Counted from the first letter of the stretch, positions 29,601 to 39,530 are shown. The stretch is DNA of 64,000 bases from Albibacillus kandeliae (GCF_003116585.1 NZ_QEHM01000013.1:44641-108640); one strand, 5' to 3'. The notes: generated by a model not told the origin, from the letters alone. Program-made: numbers and translations.

Positions 29601-29987
29601 TTATTGCAACAATGCGCGAATCTCTGCCGGAAGCCTGACCGGGCGGCCCTTCGCATTCATGCAGACGGCGGTCACCGTGGCGGTGAACAGCACCTTGTCG
29701 CCGCGCCATACCTTCTGCGCCATGGTCAGGCGCACGCCCGAGATCTCGGTCATGTCGGTCTCGACGACCAGCTCGTCCTCGAATTTGGCGGTGGCTAGGT
29801 AGTCGGCCTCGATGCGTCGGACGACCCAGACGATGCCCTCGTCGCGCATGGCGTTCTGATCGTTGCCGAGCTTGCGCACCCAGTCGCTGCGGGCCCGCTC
29901 GATGTAGCGCAGGTAGTTGGCGTGGTAGACCACCCCGCCCATGTCGGTGTCTTCGTAATAGACGCGGACGTTGTAGGTATGGCTCAT
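29601..29987 (-). CDS. ybgC: Tol-Pal-associated acyl-CoA thioesterase YbgC
   Basis: A 128-residue hot-dog-fold thioesterase that hydrolyses short-chain acyl-CoA. The active-site segment YYEDTDMGGVVYHANYLRY (residues 10-28) contains the conserved Asp D15 and H22. It occupies its usual place before tolQ. ATG 29987 overlaps the stop of the upstream unknown gene (ATGA). Confidence 0.95.
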   Translation of the reverse strand: MSHTYNVRVYYEDTDMGGVVYHANYLRYIERARSDWVRKLGNDQNAMRDEGIVWVVRRIEADYLATAKFEDELVVETDMTEISGVRLTMAQKVWRGDKVLFTATVTAVCMNAKGRPVRLPAEIRALLQ

Positions 29988-30649
29988 GACATGGTCTCCA
30001 GGCGGGCAAACAGGCGCAGGGCATGGGAGGCATCGCGCGCCACCGCTGGCAGGACCGGGTCGTAGGCGGCGCGGATCAGCCCGGCGATCTCGGGGCGCAG
30101 GATCAGCTGCCCTCCGGCCAGACCGAGAGGAGAGCGGTCGCGGAAGGCGGTGTCGGACCAGAGCAGCATGACCTGCACCACCTGCACCAGCGCCAACGCC
30201 TCGGCGCTCTCTTCCTGCATCCGCGCATCCATGCGGAGGAAGACGAAGGCGGCCATGATCGCCCCCTCCTCGTCGAAACGGAACATGCGGTACTGGTTGG
30301 CTTCCGCAGTCACCAGCCGCGCCACCAGCGCGGGCAGGTCCGGGATCAGGTGCCCGAGGTCGGGCACCGCCAGCAGCTCGTTCCAGTCGCGCAGGAAAAA
30401 GACCATGGCATTGGCGCCCAGTTCGGGGTCGGTTCCGGCCATCTTGTGACCGGCCAGGGCGACGACCGCCTCGAAGGCGCCCTTCACCACCGCCAGCGTC
30501 TCGTCCTCGACGCCAAAGACCACAGGGGCGATGGGACGGCCCCAGCGGGCAAAGGAAAAACGCCCGTCGGGGCGGGTGAACAGGGCTTCGATCTCTTCGG
30601 GTGCCACGCCGCGCGCCTCCGTCCGGTGCAATCCTACGCGGTCAGCCAT
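29984..30649 (-). CDS. Conserved protein of unknown function between ruvB and ybgC
   Basis: A 221-residue soluble protein from ATG 30649 (MADRVGLHRTEARGVAPEEIE). It is rich in helices with an acidic and aromatic character (FFLRDWNELLAVPDLGHLIPDL, YRMFRFDEEGAIMAAFVFLRMD). No catalytic signature, signal peptide or membrane helix is apparent. It overlaps ybgC by four bases, so it is probably co-transcribed with the tol cluster. I do not recognise a characterised family. Confidence 0.78.
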   Translation of the reverse strand: MADRVGLHRTEARGVAPEEIEALFTRPDGRFSFARWGRPIAPVVFGVEDETLAVVKGAFEAVVALAGHKMAGTDPELGANAMVFFLRDWNELLAVPDLGHLIPDLPALVARLVTAEANQYRMFRFDEEGAIMAAFVFLRMDARMQEESAEALALVQVVQVMLLWSDTAFRDRSPLGLAGGQLILRPEIAGLIRAAYDPVLPAVARDASHALRLFARLETMS

Positions 30650-30735
30650 AATCGCCACGCGAGGTGCCTTCAACCGCGGCCCTGCATCTCTTTTCCGCAA
30701 ATACTCGAGATCCCGCCGATATCGCCCGCGGGCGC

Positions 30736-31761
30736 TCAGTCGAAGAGCGTTGCCTGCCCCGGTGCCTTCGGCGCGTCGAGACCGAGGTGCATCCATGCCT
30801 TCTGCGCCAGCATCCGGCCGCGGGGGGTGCGCTGGATCAGCCCCTGTTGCAGCAGGTAGGGCTCGATCACCTCTTCCAGCGCGTCCCGGCTCTCGGAGAG
30901 CGCCGCCGAGATGGTTTCGATCCCAACAGGACCGCCGCCGTAATTCTCGGCGATCAGCCGGAGGTAGCGCCGGTCGGCCCCATCCAGACCCATGTGATCG
31001 ACGCCGAGCCGGGTGAGCGCATTGTCGGCCAGTTCGCGCGAGATGGTGCCGTCGCCCTCGACCACGGCGAAATCGACCACTCGGCGCAGCAGGCGGCCGG
31101 CGATGCGCGGTGTCCCGCGGGCGCGCCGCGCGATCTCGCGGGCACCAGCCTCGTCGGCGGGTGCGCCCAGCAGGCGCGCGTTGCGGGTGACGATCTCGTG
31201 CAACTCGTCCACCGTATAGAATTGCAGCCGCGTCGGGATGCCGAAGCGGTCGCGCAGGGGCGTGGTCAGAAGGCCCATGCGGGTGGTGGCCCCGACGAGG
31301 GTGAAGGGCTGCAGCTCGATCCGCACGGTACGCGCCGCCGGGCCTTCGCCGATCACGAGGTCCAGTTCGAAGTCTTCCAGTGCCGGATAGAGCACCTCTT
31401 CCACCACCGGGTTCAGGCGGTGGATCTCGTCGATGAAGAGAACGTCACGCGCCTCGAGGTTGGTCAGGATCGCGGCAAGGTCGCCCGCCTTGGCCAGCAC
31501 CGGGCCCGAGGTCATGCGGAAGTTGACGCCCAGCTCGCGCGCCATGATCTGCGCCAGCGTGGTCTTGCCCAGCCCCGGCGGGCCGTGGAACAGCGTGTGA
31601 TCCATCGCCTCGCCGCGCTGGCGGGCGGACTGGATGAAGATCTTGAGGTTCGCCCGCGCCTCGGCCTGACCGATGAAATCGTCAAGCACCTGCGGACGCA
31701 GGGCGCGGTCATTGTCCTCGGGCATGGGCTCGGCGCGCAGGGCCGGGTCGGCGTCGATCAT
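30736..31761 (-). CDS. ruvB: Holliday junction branch migration helicase RuvB
   Basis: Hexameric AAA+ motor that drives branch migration on RuvA-bound Holliday junctions. The 341-residue protein has Walker A GPPGLGKT at 60-67, Walker B VLFIDEIH, sensor GATTRMG, the arginine-finger region LRDRFGI, and a C-terminal winged helix. It comes directly after ruvA (34-base gap) in the canonical ruvCAB order. Confidence 0.97.
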   Translation of the reverse strand: MIDADPALRAEPMPEDNDRALRPQVLDDFIGQAEARANLKIFIQSARQRGEAMDHTLFHGPPGLGKTTLAQIMARELGVNFRMTSGPVLAKAGDLAAILTNLEARDVLFIDEIHRLNPVVEEVLYPALEDFELDLVIGEGPAARTVRIELQPFTLVGATTRMGLLTTPLRDRFGIPTRLQFYTVDELHEIVTRNARLLGAPADEAGAREIARRARGTPRIAGRLLRRVVDFAVVEGDGTISRELADNALTRLGVDHMGLDGADRRYLRLIAENYGGGPVGIETISAALSESRDALEEVIEPYLLQQGLIQRTPRGRMLAQKAWMHLGLDAPKAPGQATLFD

Positions 31762-31795
31762 CTGGCCGCTCCCCTGCTGATGGTGGGCGCCGCGC

Positions 31796-32470
31796 TCATG
31801 ACTTCGGCGCCAGCAGTTTCAGCGCGGCGCGGATCAGCTCGGCCTCGCCCGCCTCGGGGTTCGCGCCCGCAGCCTCGGCCACCGCGCCCGCCGCCTCGCC
31901 CGGACCGTAGCCGAGATTGGCCAGCGCCGAGAGCGCATCGGCCTGCGCCGCCGCGTTGGTCTTTTTCGCCGGGGCCCGGGGCGCCCTTGCGGGCGCGGGC
32001 GCCTCGATGTCTTCCAGCACCTCGACGAGGTCATCGCCGCCGCGGGTGGTCGCGCCCATCGCCATGACGGTGGGGGCCTTGTCCTTCAGGTCCAAAACGA
32101 TGCGCTGTGCGAGCTTGGGGCCGACGCCCTTGGCGGCCTTGACCGTGTTCCAGTCGCCGAGCGCGATGGCGCGGCTGACGCCATCGGGACCAAGCGCCGA
32201 GAGGATCGCGAGCGCGCCCTTGGCGCCGACCCCCTGCACCCCGGTCAGGAGGCGATACCATTCCTTCTCGACCAGCGAGGCGAAGCCGAAGAGCTGCATC
32301 AGGTCTTCGCGCACCAGCAGGTCGGTATAGAGCGACACCGCCTCTCCCGGACCCGGCAGCGCGGCCATGGTGCGTTCGGAACAGTGAACGATGTAGCCCA
32401 CCCCGCCCACGTCGATCAGCACGTGATCGAGCGCCCGGTAGTCGAGCCTGCCCCGCAAACGTCCGATCAT
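31796..32470 (-). CDS. ruvA: Holliday junction-binding protein RuvA
   Basis: Tetrameric platform that binds four-way junctions and loads RuvB. The 224-residue protein has an N-terminal OB domain ([17 protein letters not shown]), two helix-hairpin-helix motifs ([17 protein letters not shown] and [19 protein letters not shown]), an Ala/Pro-rich linker, and the C-terminal RuvB-binding domain ([16 protein letters not shown]). ATG 32470 overlaps the ruvC stop. Confidence 0.96.
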   Translation of the reverse strand: MIGRLRGRLDYRALDHVLIDVGGVGYIVHCSERTMAALPGPGEAVSLYTDLLVREDLMQLFGFASLVEKEWYRLLTGVQGVGAKGALAILSALGPDGVSRAIALGDWNTVKAAKGVGPKLAQRIVLDLKDKAPTVMAMGATTRGGDDLVEVLEDIEAPAPARAPRAPAKKTNAAAQADALSALANLGYGPGEAAGAVAEAAGANPEAGEAELIRAALKLLAPKS

Positions 32471-32967
32471 GTGCCGACCTCTCTCAGGCGGGTTTCTCCG
32501 CGTCCGCCGTAGTAGGCGTGGCAGATCGCGATGGCCAGAGCATCCGCCGCGTCGGGCCCGGCAAAGTTGCAGCCCGGCAATTGCAGTTTCACCATGTGCT
32601 GGATCTGGTTCTTGTCGGCATGGCCCACGCCGACCACCGTCTTCTTGACCCGGTTCGGCGCGTATTCCCCGACGCTCAGCCCCGCCTGCGCGGGCACCAG
32701 CATGGCGATGCCACGGGCCTGGCCCAGTTTCAGTGTACCGGCGCCGTCCTTGTTGACGAAGGTCTGTTCCACGGCGGCAGTGTCGGGGGCGTATTTCGCC
32801 ACCACATCGCAGAGCTGACGGTAGAGCGCCAGCAGCCTCTGACCCAGATCGTCGTCGCCGCTGGAGGTGCAGAGACCGTTCGCGACATGGGTCAGACGCG
32901 ACCCATGCGAGTCGATTACGCCCCATCCCGTGGTTCTCAACCCCGGATCGATGCCCAGAATACGCAT
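32467..32967 (-). CDS. ruvC: Crossover junction endodeoxyribonuclease RuvC
   Basis: Resolves Holliday junctions by symmetric cleavage. The 166-residue protein contains the four metal-binding acids: D7 ([14 protein letters not shown]), E67 (VEQTFV), and D139 and D142 ([14 protein letters not shown]). ATG 32967 begins MRILGID. It heads the ruvC-ruvA-ruvB group, divergent from the DUF1127 gene. Confidence 0.97.
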   Translation of the reverse strand: MRILGIDPGLRTTGWGVIDSHGSRLTHVANGLCTSSGDDDLGQRLLALYRQLCDVVAKYAPDTAAVEQTFVNKDGAGTLKLGQARGIAMLVPAQAGLSVGEYAPNRVKKTVVGVGHADKNQIQHMVKLQLPGCNFAGPDAADALAIAICHAYYGGRGETRLREVGT

Positions 32968-33294
32968 ATACCGCCCGGTCTCATGCCGTTTTGTTGCTTT
33001 TCTGACGCAGTAGCACGAAACGCGAACATAGGCCAAGCGTTTTGCGGCCAGAGCCAAAAACGACTCCTCGATGTCAGGACGCGACCCGCTGCAATGGATC
33101 GCCATGAGATTCGACAGAAAACGACCCGCAAAGTGTCGATTTTACGCATTTTTCTCAAACTGACCACACATCGCACAAGCCATGCGAGTTTTGCATGTTT
33201 CTTATGCGGTTTTTGTATCTTGCCGCAGTGCAGAAGCCCCCCTATCTGCCGCTCATCGAAACAACATCGTGCAACCCTACAAGAGGATAAGGAT
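32968..33294. other. Intergenic region between ruvC and the DUF1127 gene
   Basis: This 327-base divergent region has no convincing CDS. An AT-richer part near 33150-33225 contains TTGCAT (33191-33196) and TATCTT (33216-33221), a weak candidate promoter for the DUF1127 gene with a 19-base spacer. AAGAGGATAAGGAT just before 33295 supplies its ribosome site. Confidence 0.45.
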
Positions 33295-33513
33295 ATGGCT
33301 GCATATTACATCAACCGCTCCCACGATGGCCTGCAGAGCTTTGCCGGCCGTATCGGCGCACGTCTCGCAAACGTCTATGCCGCGATCGTCGACTGGAATG
33401 ACGCCCGCGTGACCCGGAACGCCCTGCTGAGCCTGACCGACCGTGAACTGGAAGACATCGGTCTCGTTCGTGGCGACATCGACCTCGTCGCAGAAAGCAA
33501 GCGTGTCTTCTGA
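33295..33513 (+). CDS. DUF1127 small Arg-rich protein
   Basis: A 72-residue protein ending in the DUF1127 motif (LSLTDRELEDIGLVRGDIDL, about 45-64). In Rhodobacter sphaeroides a protein of this family, CcaF1, binds RNA and affects sRNA turnover; the same activity here is inference. A strong ribosome site (AAGAGGATAAGGAT) precedes ATG 33295. Two stem-loops follow directly, the first starting at the stop codon. Confidence 0.88.
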   Translation: MAAYYINRSHDGLQSFAGRIGARLANVYAAIVDWNDARVTRNALLSLTDRELEDIGLVRGDIDLVAESKRVF

Positions 33514-33541
33514 AAGCCCGGCGATTAATTCGCCGGCTTTC
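33512..33541 (+). terminator. First stem-loop at the DUF1127 3' end
   Basis: GAAAGCCCGGCG (33512-33523) pairs with CGCCGGCTTTC (33531-33541) with one bulged C. The stem covers the stop codon, has a 7-base AT-rich loop, and is followed by an A-run. It could stabilise the mRNA or act as a processed small RNA. Confidence 0.6.
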
Positions 33542-33544
33542 AAA

Positions 33545-33581
33545 AAAAAGCGCCTCGTGAGCTGATCACGCGGCGCTTTTT
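33545..33581. terminator. Long stem-loop terminator (bidirectional)
   Basis: AAAAAGCGCC (33545-33554) pairs with GGCGCTTTTT (33572-33581), and the interior continues as CGTGA with TCACG. The plus strand ends TTTTTCTTTT and the minus strand in a run of A-derived T residues. This is a textbook Rho-independent terminator that serves the DUF1127 gene and possibly the convergent gene at 33608. Confidence 0.85.
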
Positions 33582-33607
33582 CTTTTCTGGCTGTTGCTGT
33601 TCCCGGA

Positions 33608-34036
33608 TCAGCGGCCGAACGGTCCGATCGCAGCTGAAACCATGCGCGACACCGGATCGGGGAACATTATGACGGCCCCTGCCTTCTCGGCGACATTACC
33701 GCCCCAGAGTTCATGAACCCTTGCATCGTAGGACGGCCCGCCAAGGCTGGCGATCAGGATTCCCTTAAACATCAGGAAGGCCATCAGGACCACGAGCAGC
33801 GACCGTCCGCGCACCGGCGACGGGGGGCGACAGGGCTCTGCGACGATCAGCCCGTCAGGACGAAGGCGCGCGGTATAACCGCGCGACATGGCGGTGTGTT
33901 TCGCCACAAGGCGCTTCATCCGGTTTTCAAAGTCCTCACGGCCCGACACGACGGCTTTCCCCAGGTTCCGGCCCCACCCGTGAGGCCCGTTTTCTAGGTC
34001 AAGAATGCGGCGAAACTCGGGCAGCGCAACCGGCAC
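33608..34036 (-). CDS. Hypothetical single-pass membrane protein
   Basis: A 142-residue protein with a proposed GTG start at 34036 (PVALPEFRRILDL). Residues 1-70 are soluble and basic, about 77-97 form a hydrophobic helix (RSLLVVLMAFLMFKGILIASL), and the rest is probably periplasmic. I recognise no family. It lies 19 bases after prmA on the same strand. Confidence 0.65.
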   Translation of the reverse strand: MPVALPEFRRILDLENGPHGWGRNLGKAVVSGREDFENRMKRLVAKHTAMSRGYTARLRPDGLIVAEPCRPPSPVRGRSLLVVLMAFLMFKGILIASLGGPSYDARVHELWGGNVAEKAGAVIMFPDPVSRMVSAAIGPFGR

Positions 34037-34055
34037 GCCGGATTCGGGCGGGTTT

Positions 34056-34931
34056 TCAGGCCGATTTCTTCATCGTCAGGGTCACCCAGTCGCCAATCTG
34101 CTCGCTGTGCTCGGGATTGATCCCGTTCCGGGAATAAACCTCGCGCACGGCCTCGGCCTGATCCGACAGGATCCCCGAGAGAATCGCGTAGCCGCCCGGC
34201 CGCAGGTGTTCTGCGACGTCGGGTGCGAGGGCGACCAGCGGACCCTTGAGGATGTTGGCGAAGATCAGATCGTAGGGCGCCGAGCCGCGCAGGGCGTCAT
34301 GCGCAAAGCCCGCCGCCTGCAGGCAGGTGACCTGACCCGCCATGTCGTTTGCTTCGAGGTTCGCGCGGGCCACGTCCACCGCGACCTCGTCGATATCGCT
34401 CGCCAGCATGGTGCGGTCGGGCCAGAGACAGGCCGCCGCCATCGCAAGAACAGCGGTGCCGCAGCCGATATCGGCGACGCGCTCGGCTTCGAAGCCGCCC
34501 TCGGCCAGACGGTCGAGCGCGCGCAGGCACCCCAGCGTGGTGCCGTGGTGGCCGGTCCCGAAGGCCATCGCGGCCTCGATCAGCAGCGGCACGGAATCCG
34601 CCGGGACCTTGTCGGAGTCATGGCTGCCGTAGACGAAGAAACGCCCGGCCACGACCGGTGCCAGTTCGCGCCGCACATGGGCGACCCAATCGGTTTCCGG
34701 CAGTTCCGAGATCACGAAGGGCTTGGCCCCGAAGGCTGCCGCCAGCAGCGCCAGCGCCGCCTCGTCGGGGGCCTCGGTGAAATAGCCGCCGACCTCCCAG
34801 AGGCCGGAATCGTCTTCGATCTCGAAGATGCCGACCCCGGACGGCTCCGGTTCGAGACGTTCCATCGCCTCGCCCAGCGCCTGGGCCTGGGGTTTGCCGG
34901 TCAAGGTGGTAAGGGCGGTAAAAGTGGGCAT
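34056..34931 (-). CDS. prmA: Ribosomal protein L11 methyltransferase
   Basis: Trimethylates ribosomal protein L11 with S-adenosylmethionine. The 291-residue protein has an N-terminal substrate-recognition domain and a Rossmann methyltransferase domain with VADIGCGTAVLAMAAA (SAM loop), ASDIDEVAVDVARANLEAN, and YDLIFANIL. ATG 34931 overlaps the upstream MATE stop by one base. Confidence 0.94.
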   Translation of the reverse strand: MPTFTALTTLTGKPQAQALGEAMERLEPEPSGVGIFEIEDDSGLWEVGGYFTEAPDEAALALLAAAFGAKPFVISELPETDWVAHVRRELAPVVAGRFFVYGSHDSDKVPADSVPLLIEAAMAFGTGHHGTTLGCLRALDRLAEGGFEAERVADIGCGTAVLAMAAACLWPDRTMLASDIDEVAVDVARANLEANDMAGQVTCLQAAGFAHDALRGSAPYDLIFANILKGPLVALAPDVAEHLRPGGYAILSGILSDQAEAVREVYSRNGINPEHSEQIGDWVTLTMKKSA

Positions 34932-36346
34932 CAGCGTCTCCGGAACCTGTCGGGGTTGGCATAGGGACGTGGCGGCGGGAGATCAAGCGGTGGAAGCTGC
35001 TTGCGATGCAGGCTCCGCACGAAATGCCAGCCCCACCACCCCGCCAGCGAGCCCACGACGAGGCTGGCGACCGCCTGGGCATAGATCACCCCCTGTGCGC
35101 CGAACCACGCGGCCAGCAGCAGTGCCAGCGGCAGGGTCACCACCCCGTCGCGCATCCAGTTGACGAAGGTCGACCGCAGCGCCCGGCCGAGCGCGTTGAA
35201 GGCGGCGTTGCTGACGAAGAGCGCGGCGCCGAATACGAATCCCCCTGCCCCGACATAGGCAAAGGCCTGCACCACCTCCGCCGCCTCGGGCGTCAGGCCG
35301 AACCCGCGGATCACCAGCGGGCTGGCAAGAATGATGATCAGCCATGCCACCAGCGTGTAGACGAAGCCGAAGAGGATGGCATCGCGGTAGGTGCTGGTCA
35401 GCCGGTCGAACCGCCGGGCCCCGTAGTTCTGGCCGAAGATGCCGCCGATCGCGCCCGAGAGCGACATGATCCCTCCGAAGGCCACCACCGTCAGCCGCCC
35501 CACCACGGCCCAGCCCGCCACTGCGTCGTCGCCGAACCCCGCCATGATGCGGGTCATCAGGTAGTTGCCCGCCGGGGTGGCCATTTGCGTCAGGATCGCC
35601 GGGCCCGCGATCAGTGCGAAGGGCCAGGCGATGCGCCTGAGATCGGCGATGGCGGGTCGCGCCAGCAGGTCATGGATACGGACGGCAAAGTAGAACCCCG
35701 CCGACATCATGAGGATGCGCGACAGCGCCACGCCGATGGCGGCCCCGTCGAGGCCCCAGCCCAGCCCGTAGATCATCACCGGGTCGACGATCATCGTCAC
35801 CAGACCGGGGAAAAGCGTCACGAACATCGACTGGCGCGCCTCGCCATGCGCGCGCAGCGCACCGTTTGCCGCCATGCCGAGCGCCATGAAGACGATGGAC
35901 GGCACCGAGATCGCGAGATAGCGCGAGGCCAGAGCCGCCGTTTCCCCCGTGGCGCCGGTCAGGGCGACCAGCTGATCGCGCAGGCAGAAGACCGCCAGGG
36001 CCACCAGCGCCTGCGCGCCCCCGGCCAGCAGCATCGAGGCCGTCGCATTGTGGCGCGCGGCCTCGTGCCCGCCCTCGCCCACCGCGCGCGAGATCAGCGC
36101 CACTGCGGCGATCATCAGGCCGATCCCGATGGAGACCGAGAAGAACTGGATGGCAAAGGCGAACCCCGCCGCAGCCACCAGCCGGGGGTCGCCCAGCTGC
36201 GAGATCCAGAAGAGGTTGGCCGCATCCACGACGAAGACGAAGGTGATGCCGGTGGCCCCGGCCATCGTCATGCGGACCACGTGGCTCATGGTGGAGCCGG
36301 TCAGGAACCGCCCGCGCAGCTCCGGGTGGGGCGTGTTCGCGCTCAA
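34931..36346 (-). CDS. MATE family efflux transporter (second copy)
   Basis: A 471-residue MATE antiporter with about twelve helices, only distantly similar to the one at 15362. The proposed start is TTG 36346, preceded by GGAGA with a six-base spacer; ATG at 36289 is an alternative. The paired MATE repeats are visible (MTMAGATGITFVFVVDAANL and AGPAILTQMATPAGNYLMTR). Its tail is Pro/Arg-rich (LPPPRPYANPDRFRRR). Substrate unknown. It is coupled to prmA by a one-base overlap, which looks incidental. Confidence 0.88.
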   Translation of the reverse strand: MSANTPHPELRGRFLTGSTMSHVVRMTMAGATGITFVFVVDAANLFWISQLGDPRLVAAAGFAFAIQFFSVSIGIGLMIAAVALISRAVGEGGHEAARHNATASMLLAGGAQALVALAVFCLRDQLVALTGATGETAALASRYLAISVPSIVFMALGMAANGALRAHGEARQSMFVTLFPGLVTMIVDPVMIYGLGWGLDGAAIGVALSRILMMSAGFYFAVRIHDLLARPAIADLRRIAWPFALIAGPAILTQMATPAGNYLMTRIMAGFGDDAVAGWAVVGRLTVVAFGGIMSLSGAIGGIFGQNYGARRFDRLTSTYRDAILFGFVYTLVAWLIIILASPLVIRGFGLTPEAAEVVQAFAYVGAGGFVFGAALFVSNAAFNALGRALRSTFVNWMRDGVVTLPLALLLAAWFGAQGVIYAQAVASLVVGSLAGWWGWHFVRSLHRKQLPPLDLPPPRPYANPDRFRRR

Positions 36347-36501
36347 CGGCGGTCTCCGGCAGGGATCGGTGCGGGGCTGGGGCGGGCGTGACGGGTCATG
36401 CCCCGCAGGCTAGCGGGGCGATGGTCGTCATGGCGAGCCGAAATCGCCCCGGACGGCCCCTTAGTTGGTCGCTTTCGGACCAAGCGGCGGCGGCGCGGCG
36501 C

Positions 36502-38697
36502 TCAGTAGAAGGTCTGCGGGTCGATATCGACGGCCAGCCGCAGCTCGCCCTTCAGCCGGACCGGCGCGATCCAGCGGGTCAGCGCGTCCTGCAGCGGCGC
36601 GCCCTTGGCCGCCTTGACCAGCAGCCGGACCCGGTGACGCCCCCGCACCCGGGCAATCGGCGCGGGCGCCGGCCCAAAGACCTGCGCCCCGATCCGGCGC
36701 AGGGCCGCATCGTTGCGGGCCAGCCAGTTGCCGAGGTCGAAGACCTGCGCCACGTCGGGACCGGAGAGGATGATGCCCGCCATGCGGCCGTAGGGCGGCA
36801 CCCCGGCGGCCTCCCTCGCGCGGGCCTCGGCCCCCCAGAACCCGGCCTCGTCGCCCGAGAGGATGGCGTGAATCACCGGATGCTCGGGCTGATAGGTCTG
36901 CAGCAGCGCCTCGCCGCGCCGTTCCGAGCGCCCCGCCCGCCCCGCGACCTGCCGCATCAGCTGGAAGGTGCGCTCGGCGGCGCGCAGGTCCGAGCCCTGC
37001 AGCCCAAGGTCGGCGTCGATCACCCCAACCAGCGTCAGCAGCGGAAAGTTGTGCCCCTTGGCGACCAGCTGGGTGCCGAGGATGATGTCGGCCTCTCCGG
37101 TGGCAATCTTCTCGATCTCGGCCTTCAGCGCGCGCGCCGAGCCGAACATGTCCGAACTCAGCGCCGCGATCCGCGCCTCCGGGAACAGCGCCGCCGCCTC
37201 TTCGGCCAGTCGCTCGATGCCGGGGCCGACCGGGGCCAGCTTGCCCTCCACGCCGCAGGCGGGGCACTCGGTCGGGATCGGCTTGGTCTCGCCGCACTGG
37301 TGGCACATCAGCCTCTTGAGAAACCGGTGTTCTACCATGCGCGCGTCGCAGTGATCGCAGCCGATCTGCTGGCCGCAGGCGCGGCAGAGGGTGACCGGCG
37401 CATAGCCGCGCCGGTTGATGAACAGCAGCGACTGCTCGCCGCGCTCCAGCCGTTCGGCCATGCCCTTGCGCAGGGTCGGCGAGATCCAGTGGCCCGGCAG
37501 CAAGTCTTCGGCGCGCATGTCCACCGCGCGCATGTCGGGCAGCACCGCCGCGCCGAACCGCGCGGTCAGGTCGATGCGGGCATACTTGCCCGCCTCTGCA
37601 TTGGCCCAGCTCTCGAGCGAGGGAGTGGCCGAGGCCAGCACCACCTGCGCGCCGAGGATCGAGGCCCGCAGAACTGCCATGTCCCGCGCATTGTAGAGAA
37701 CCCCGTCCTCCTGCTTGTAGGAGGTGTCGTGCTCCTCGTCGACGATAATCAGCCCGAGGTCCCGGAACGGCAGGAACAGCGCCGAACGCGCCCCGACCAC
37801 CAGCTGCGCGCCGCCCTCGCCGACCATCTTCCAGATGCGCCGCCGCTCGGTCATCGTCGCGCCGGAATGCCACTCGGCCGGGCGCGCGCCAAAGCGGGCC
37901 TCGACCCGGGTCAGGAATTCGGCGGTCAGCGCGATCTCGGGGAGCAGCACCAGCGCCTGCCGTCCCTGCTTCAGCGTCTCGGCGACCGCCTCGAGATAGA
38001 CCTCGGTCTTGCCCGAACCGGTGACCCCCTTGAGCAGCGTGGTGCCGTAGCGCCCGGTGCGGATGGCCCCGCGCAGCTGCTCTGCCGCCGCCTCCTGGTC
38101 CCCGGTCAGCGCCTTGCCCGGAAGCGCCGGGTCGAGCACCGGGAACGGCAGGTCGCGCGGGCTGTCCTCTTCGCGGACCGCGCCCTGCTTGACCAGCCCC
38201 TTGACCACCGAGGTGGTGACCCCCGCCATCTCGGCCAGTTCGCCCAGCGTGAAGGACAGGCCGCCGTAGTCGCGCAGCACCTCCAGCACCCGGGTACGGG
38301 CATCGGTCATGCGGTCGGGCTCGGCGCTGCCAAGCCGGTAGACCTTGCGCATCGACGGCGGATCCCCGAGCCCCGGCGCACGTGTGGCGAGGCGCAGCAT
38401 GGCCGGCATCGGCGTCAGCGTGTAATCGGCGGCGCGGCGAAGAAAGTCGCGCATCTCCTCGCGCATCGGCGGCGTATCGAGGACACGCGACACCGCGCGG
38501 ATCTTCGACAGGTCGAAATCGCCCCGCCCCGGCCCCCAGACCACGCCCAGCACCCGGCGCGGGCCCAGCGGCACCTCGACGAAGGCCCCGGCGAAACAGC
38601 CCCCTTCCGGCGCGCGGTAATCCAGCGCCCGGTCCAGCGGCTGCGTGGTCAGGACCCCGACCAGCGCGCCCTCTTCGAAGAAGCCGGGCTCGCTCAC
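36502..38697 (-). CDS. priA: Primosomal protein N' (replication restart helicase PriA)
   Basis: 3'-to-5' helicase that restarts stalled forks. Start GTG 38697 (VSEPGFFEEGALVGVLTTQP) gives 731 residues, almost exactly the E. coli length. Features: N-terminal 3'-DNA-binding domain, Walker A GVTGSGKTEVY, Walker B IIVDEEHDTSYKQ, zinc-binding cysteines (CRACGQQIGCDHC, CHQCG, CPACG), and helicase motif VAGRAGRSERRG. All look intact. Confidence 0.95.
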   Translation of the reverse strand: MSEPGFFEEGALVGVLTTQPLDRALDYRAPEGGCFAGAFVEVPLGPRRVLGVVWGPGRGDFDLSKIRAVSRVLDTPPMREEMRDFLRRAADYTLTPMPAMLRLATRAPGLGDPPSMRKVYRLGSAEPDRMTDARTRVLEVLRDYGGLSFTLGELAEMAGVTTSVVKGLVKQGAVREEDSPRDLPFPVLDPALPGKALTGDQEAAAEQLRGAIRTGRYGTTLLKGVTGSGKTEVYLEAVAETLKQGRQALVLLPEIALTAEFLTRVEARFGARPAEWHSGATMTERRRIWKMVGEGGAQLVVGARSALFLPFRDLGLIIVDEEHDTSYKQEDGVLYNARDMAVLRASILGAQVVLASATPSLESWANAEAGKYARIDLTARFGAAVLPDMRAVDMRAEDLLPGHWISPTLRKGMAERLERGEQSLLFINRRGYAPVTLCRACGQQIGCDHCDARMVEHRFLKRLMCHQCGETKPIPTECPACGVEGKLAPVGPGIERLAEEAAALFPEARIAALSSDMFGSARALKAEIEKIATGEADIILGTQLVAKGHNFPLLTLVGVIDADLGLQGSDLRAAERTFQLMRQVAGRAGRSERRGEALLQTYQPEHPVIHAILSGDEAGFWGAEARAREAAGVPPYGRMAGIILSGPDVAQVFDLGNWLARNDAALRRIGAQVFGPAPAPIARVRGRHRVRLLVKAAKGAPLQDALTRWIAPVRLKGELRLAVDIDPQTFY

Positions 38698-38876
38698 GCC
38701 GGACCCCCGGAGGGAAGGAAGACGGGAAGCTGGATCATGCGACGGTCGAACCACGCTTTCGCGCCCATTGCAAGCGGCGCGCCGGAGCGCCGCGCCGTCC
38801 GGTTCCGCTTTCACCCGGGCGGGTCATGCGCTAACAGGGACGCGACCGCAAGCGCCACACCCGATAGGAGGCCCTG

Positions 38877-39530
38877 ATGAAATTCTTCGTAGACACCGCC
38901 GACGTCGACGCCATTCGCGAGCTGCACGAGCTCGGCATGGTCGACGGCGTCACCACCAACCCCTCGCTGATCATGAAATCCGGTCGTGACATCAAGGAAG
39001 TGACCAAGGAAATCTGCGACATGGTCGACGGCCCGGTCTCGGCCGAGACCGTCGCGCTCGACGCCGAAGGCATGATCGCCGAGGGCCGCGAACTGGCCAA
39101 GATCGCCGACAACATCGCGATCAAGGTGCCGCTGACCTGGGCCGGGCTGAAGGCCTGCAAGACGCTCTCGGACGAGGGCCGCATGGTCAACGTGACCCTG
39201 TGCTTCTCCGCCAACCAGGCACTGCTGGCCGCCAAGGCCGGGGCGACCTTCATCTCTCCCTTCATCGGGCGTCTCGACGACATCAACCTCGACGGTCTGG
39301 AACTGATCGCGGACATCCGCCAGATCTACGACAACTACGGCTTCGAGACCAACATCCTCGCCGCCTCGATCCGCTCGGCCAACCACATGAGCGAATGCGC
39401 CAAGATCGGCGCCGACGTGGCCACCGCGCCGCCGAACGTGATCAAGGCGATGGTGAACCATGTCCTGACCGACAAGGGCCTCGACGCCTTCATGGCGGAT
39501 TGGGCGAAGACCGGTCAGAAGATCCTCTGA
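38877..39530 (+). CDS. fsa: Fructose-6-phosphate aldolase / small transaldolase
   Basis: A 217-residue TalB-like class I aldolase of the FSA/TalC subfamily. The Schiff-base lysine is K83 in [14 protein letters not shown] at 4-9, TTNPSL at 26-31 and SPFIGRLDD are diagnostic. It could interconvert fructose 6-phosphate with dihydroxyacetone and glyceraldehyde 3-phosphate, or act as transaldolase; the sequence does not separate these. ATAGGAGG gives a strong ribosome site before ATG 38877. A large stem-loop follows at 39587. Confidence 0.92.
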   Translation: MKFFVDTADVDAIRELHELGMVDGVTTNPSLIMKSGRDIKEVTKEICDMVDGPVSAETVALDAEGMIAEGRELAKIADNIAIKVPLTWAGLKACKTLSDEGRMVNVTLCFSANQALLAAKAGATFISPFIGRLDDINLDGLELIADIRQIYDNYGFETNILAASIRSANHMSECAKIGADVATAPPNVIKAMVNHVLTDKGLDAFMADWAKTGQKIL

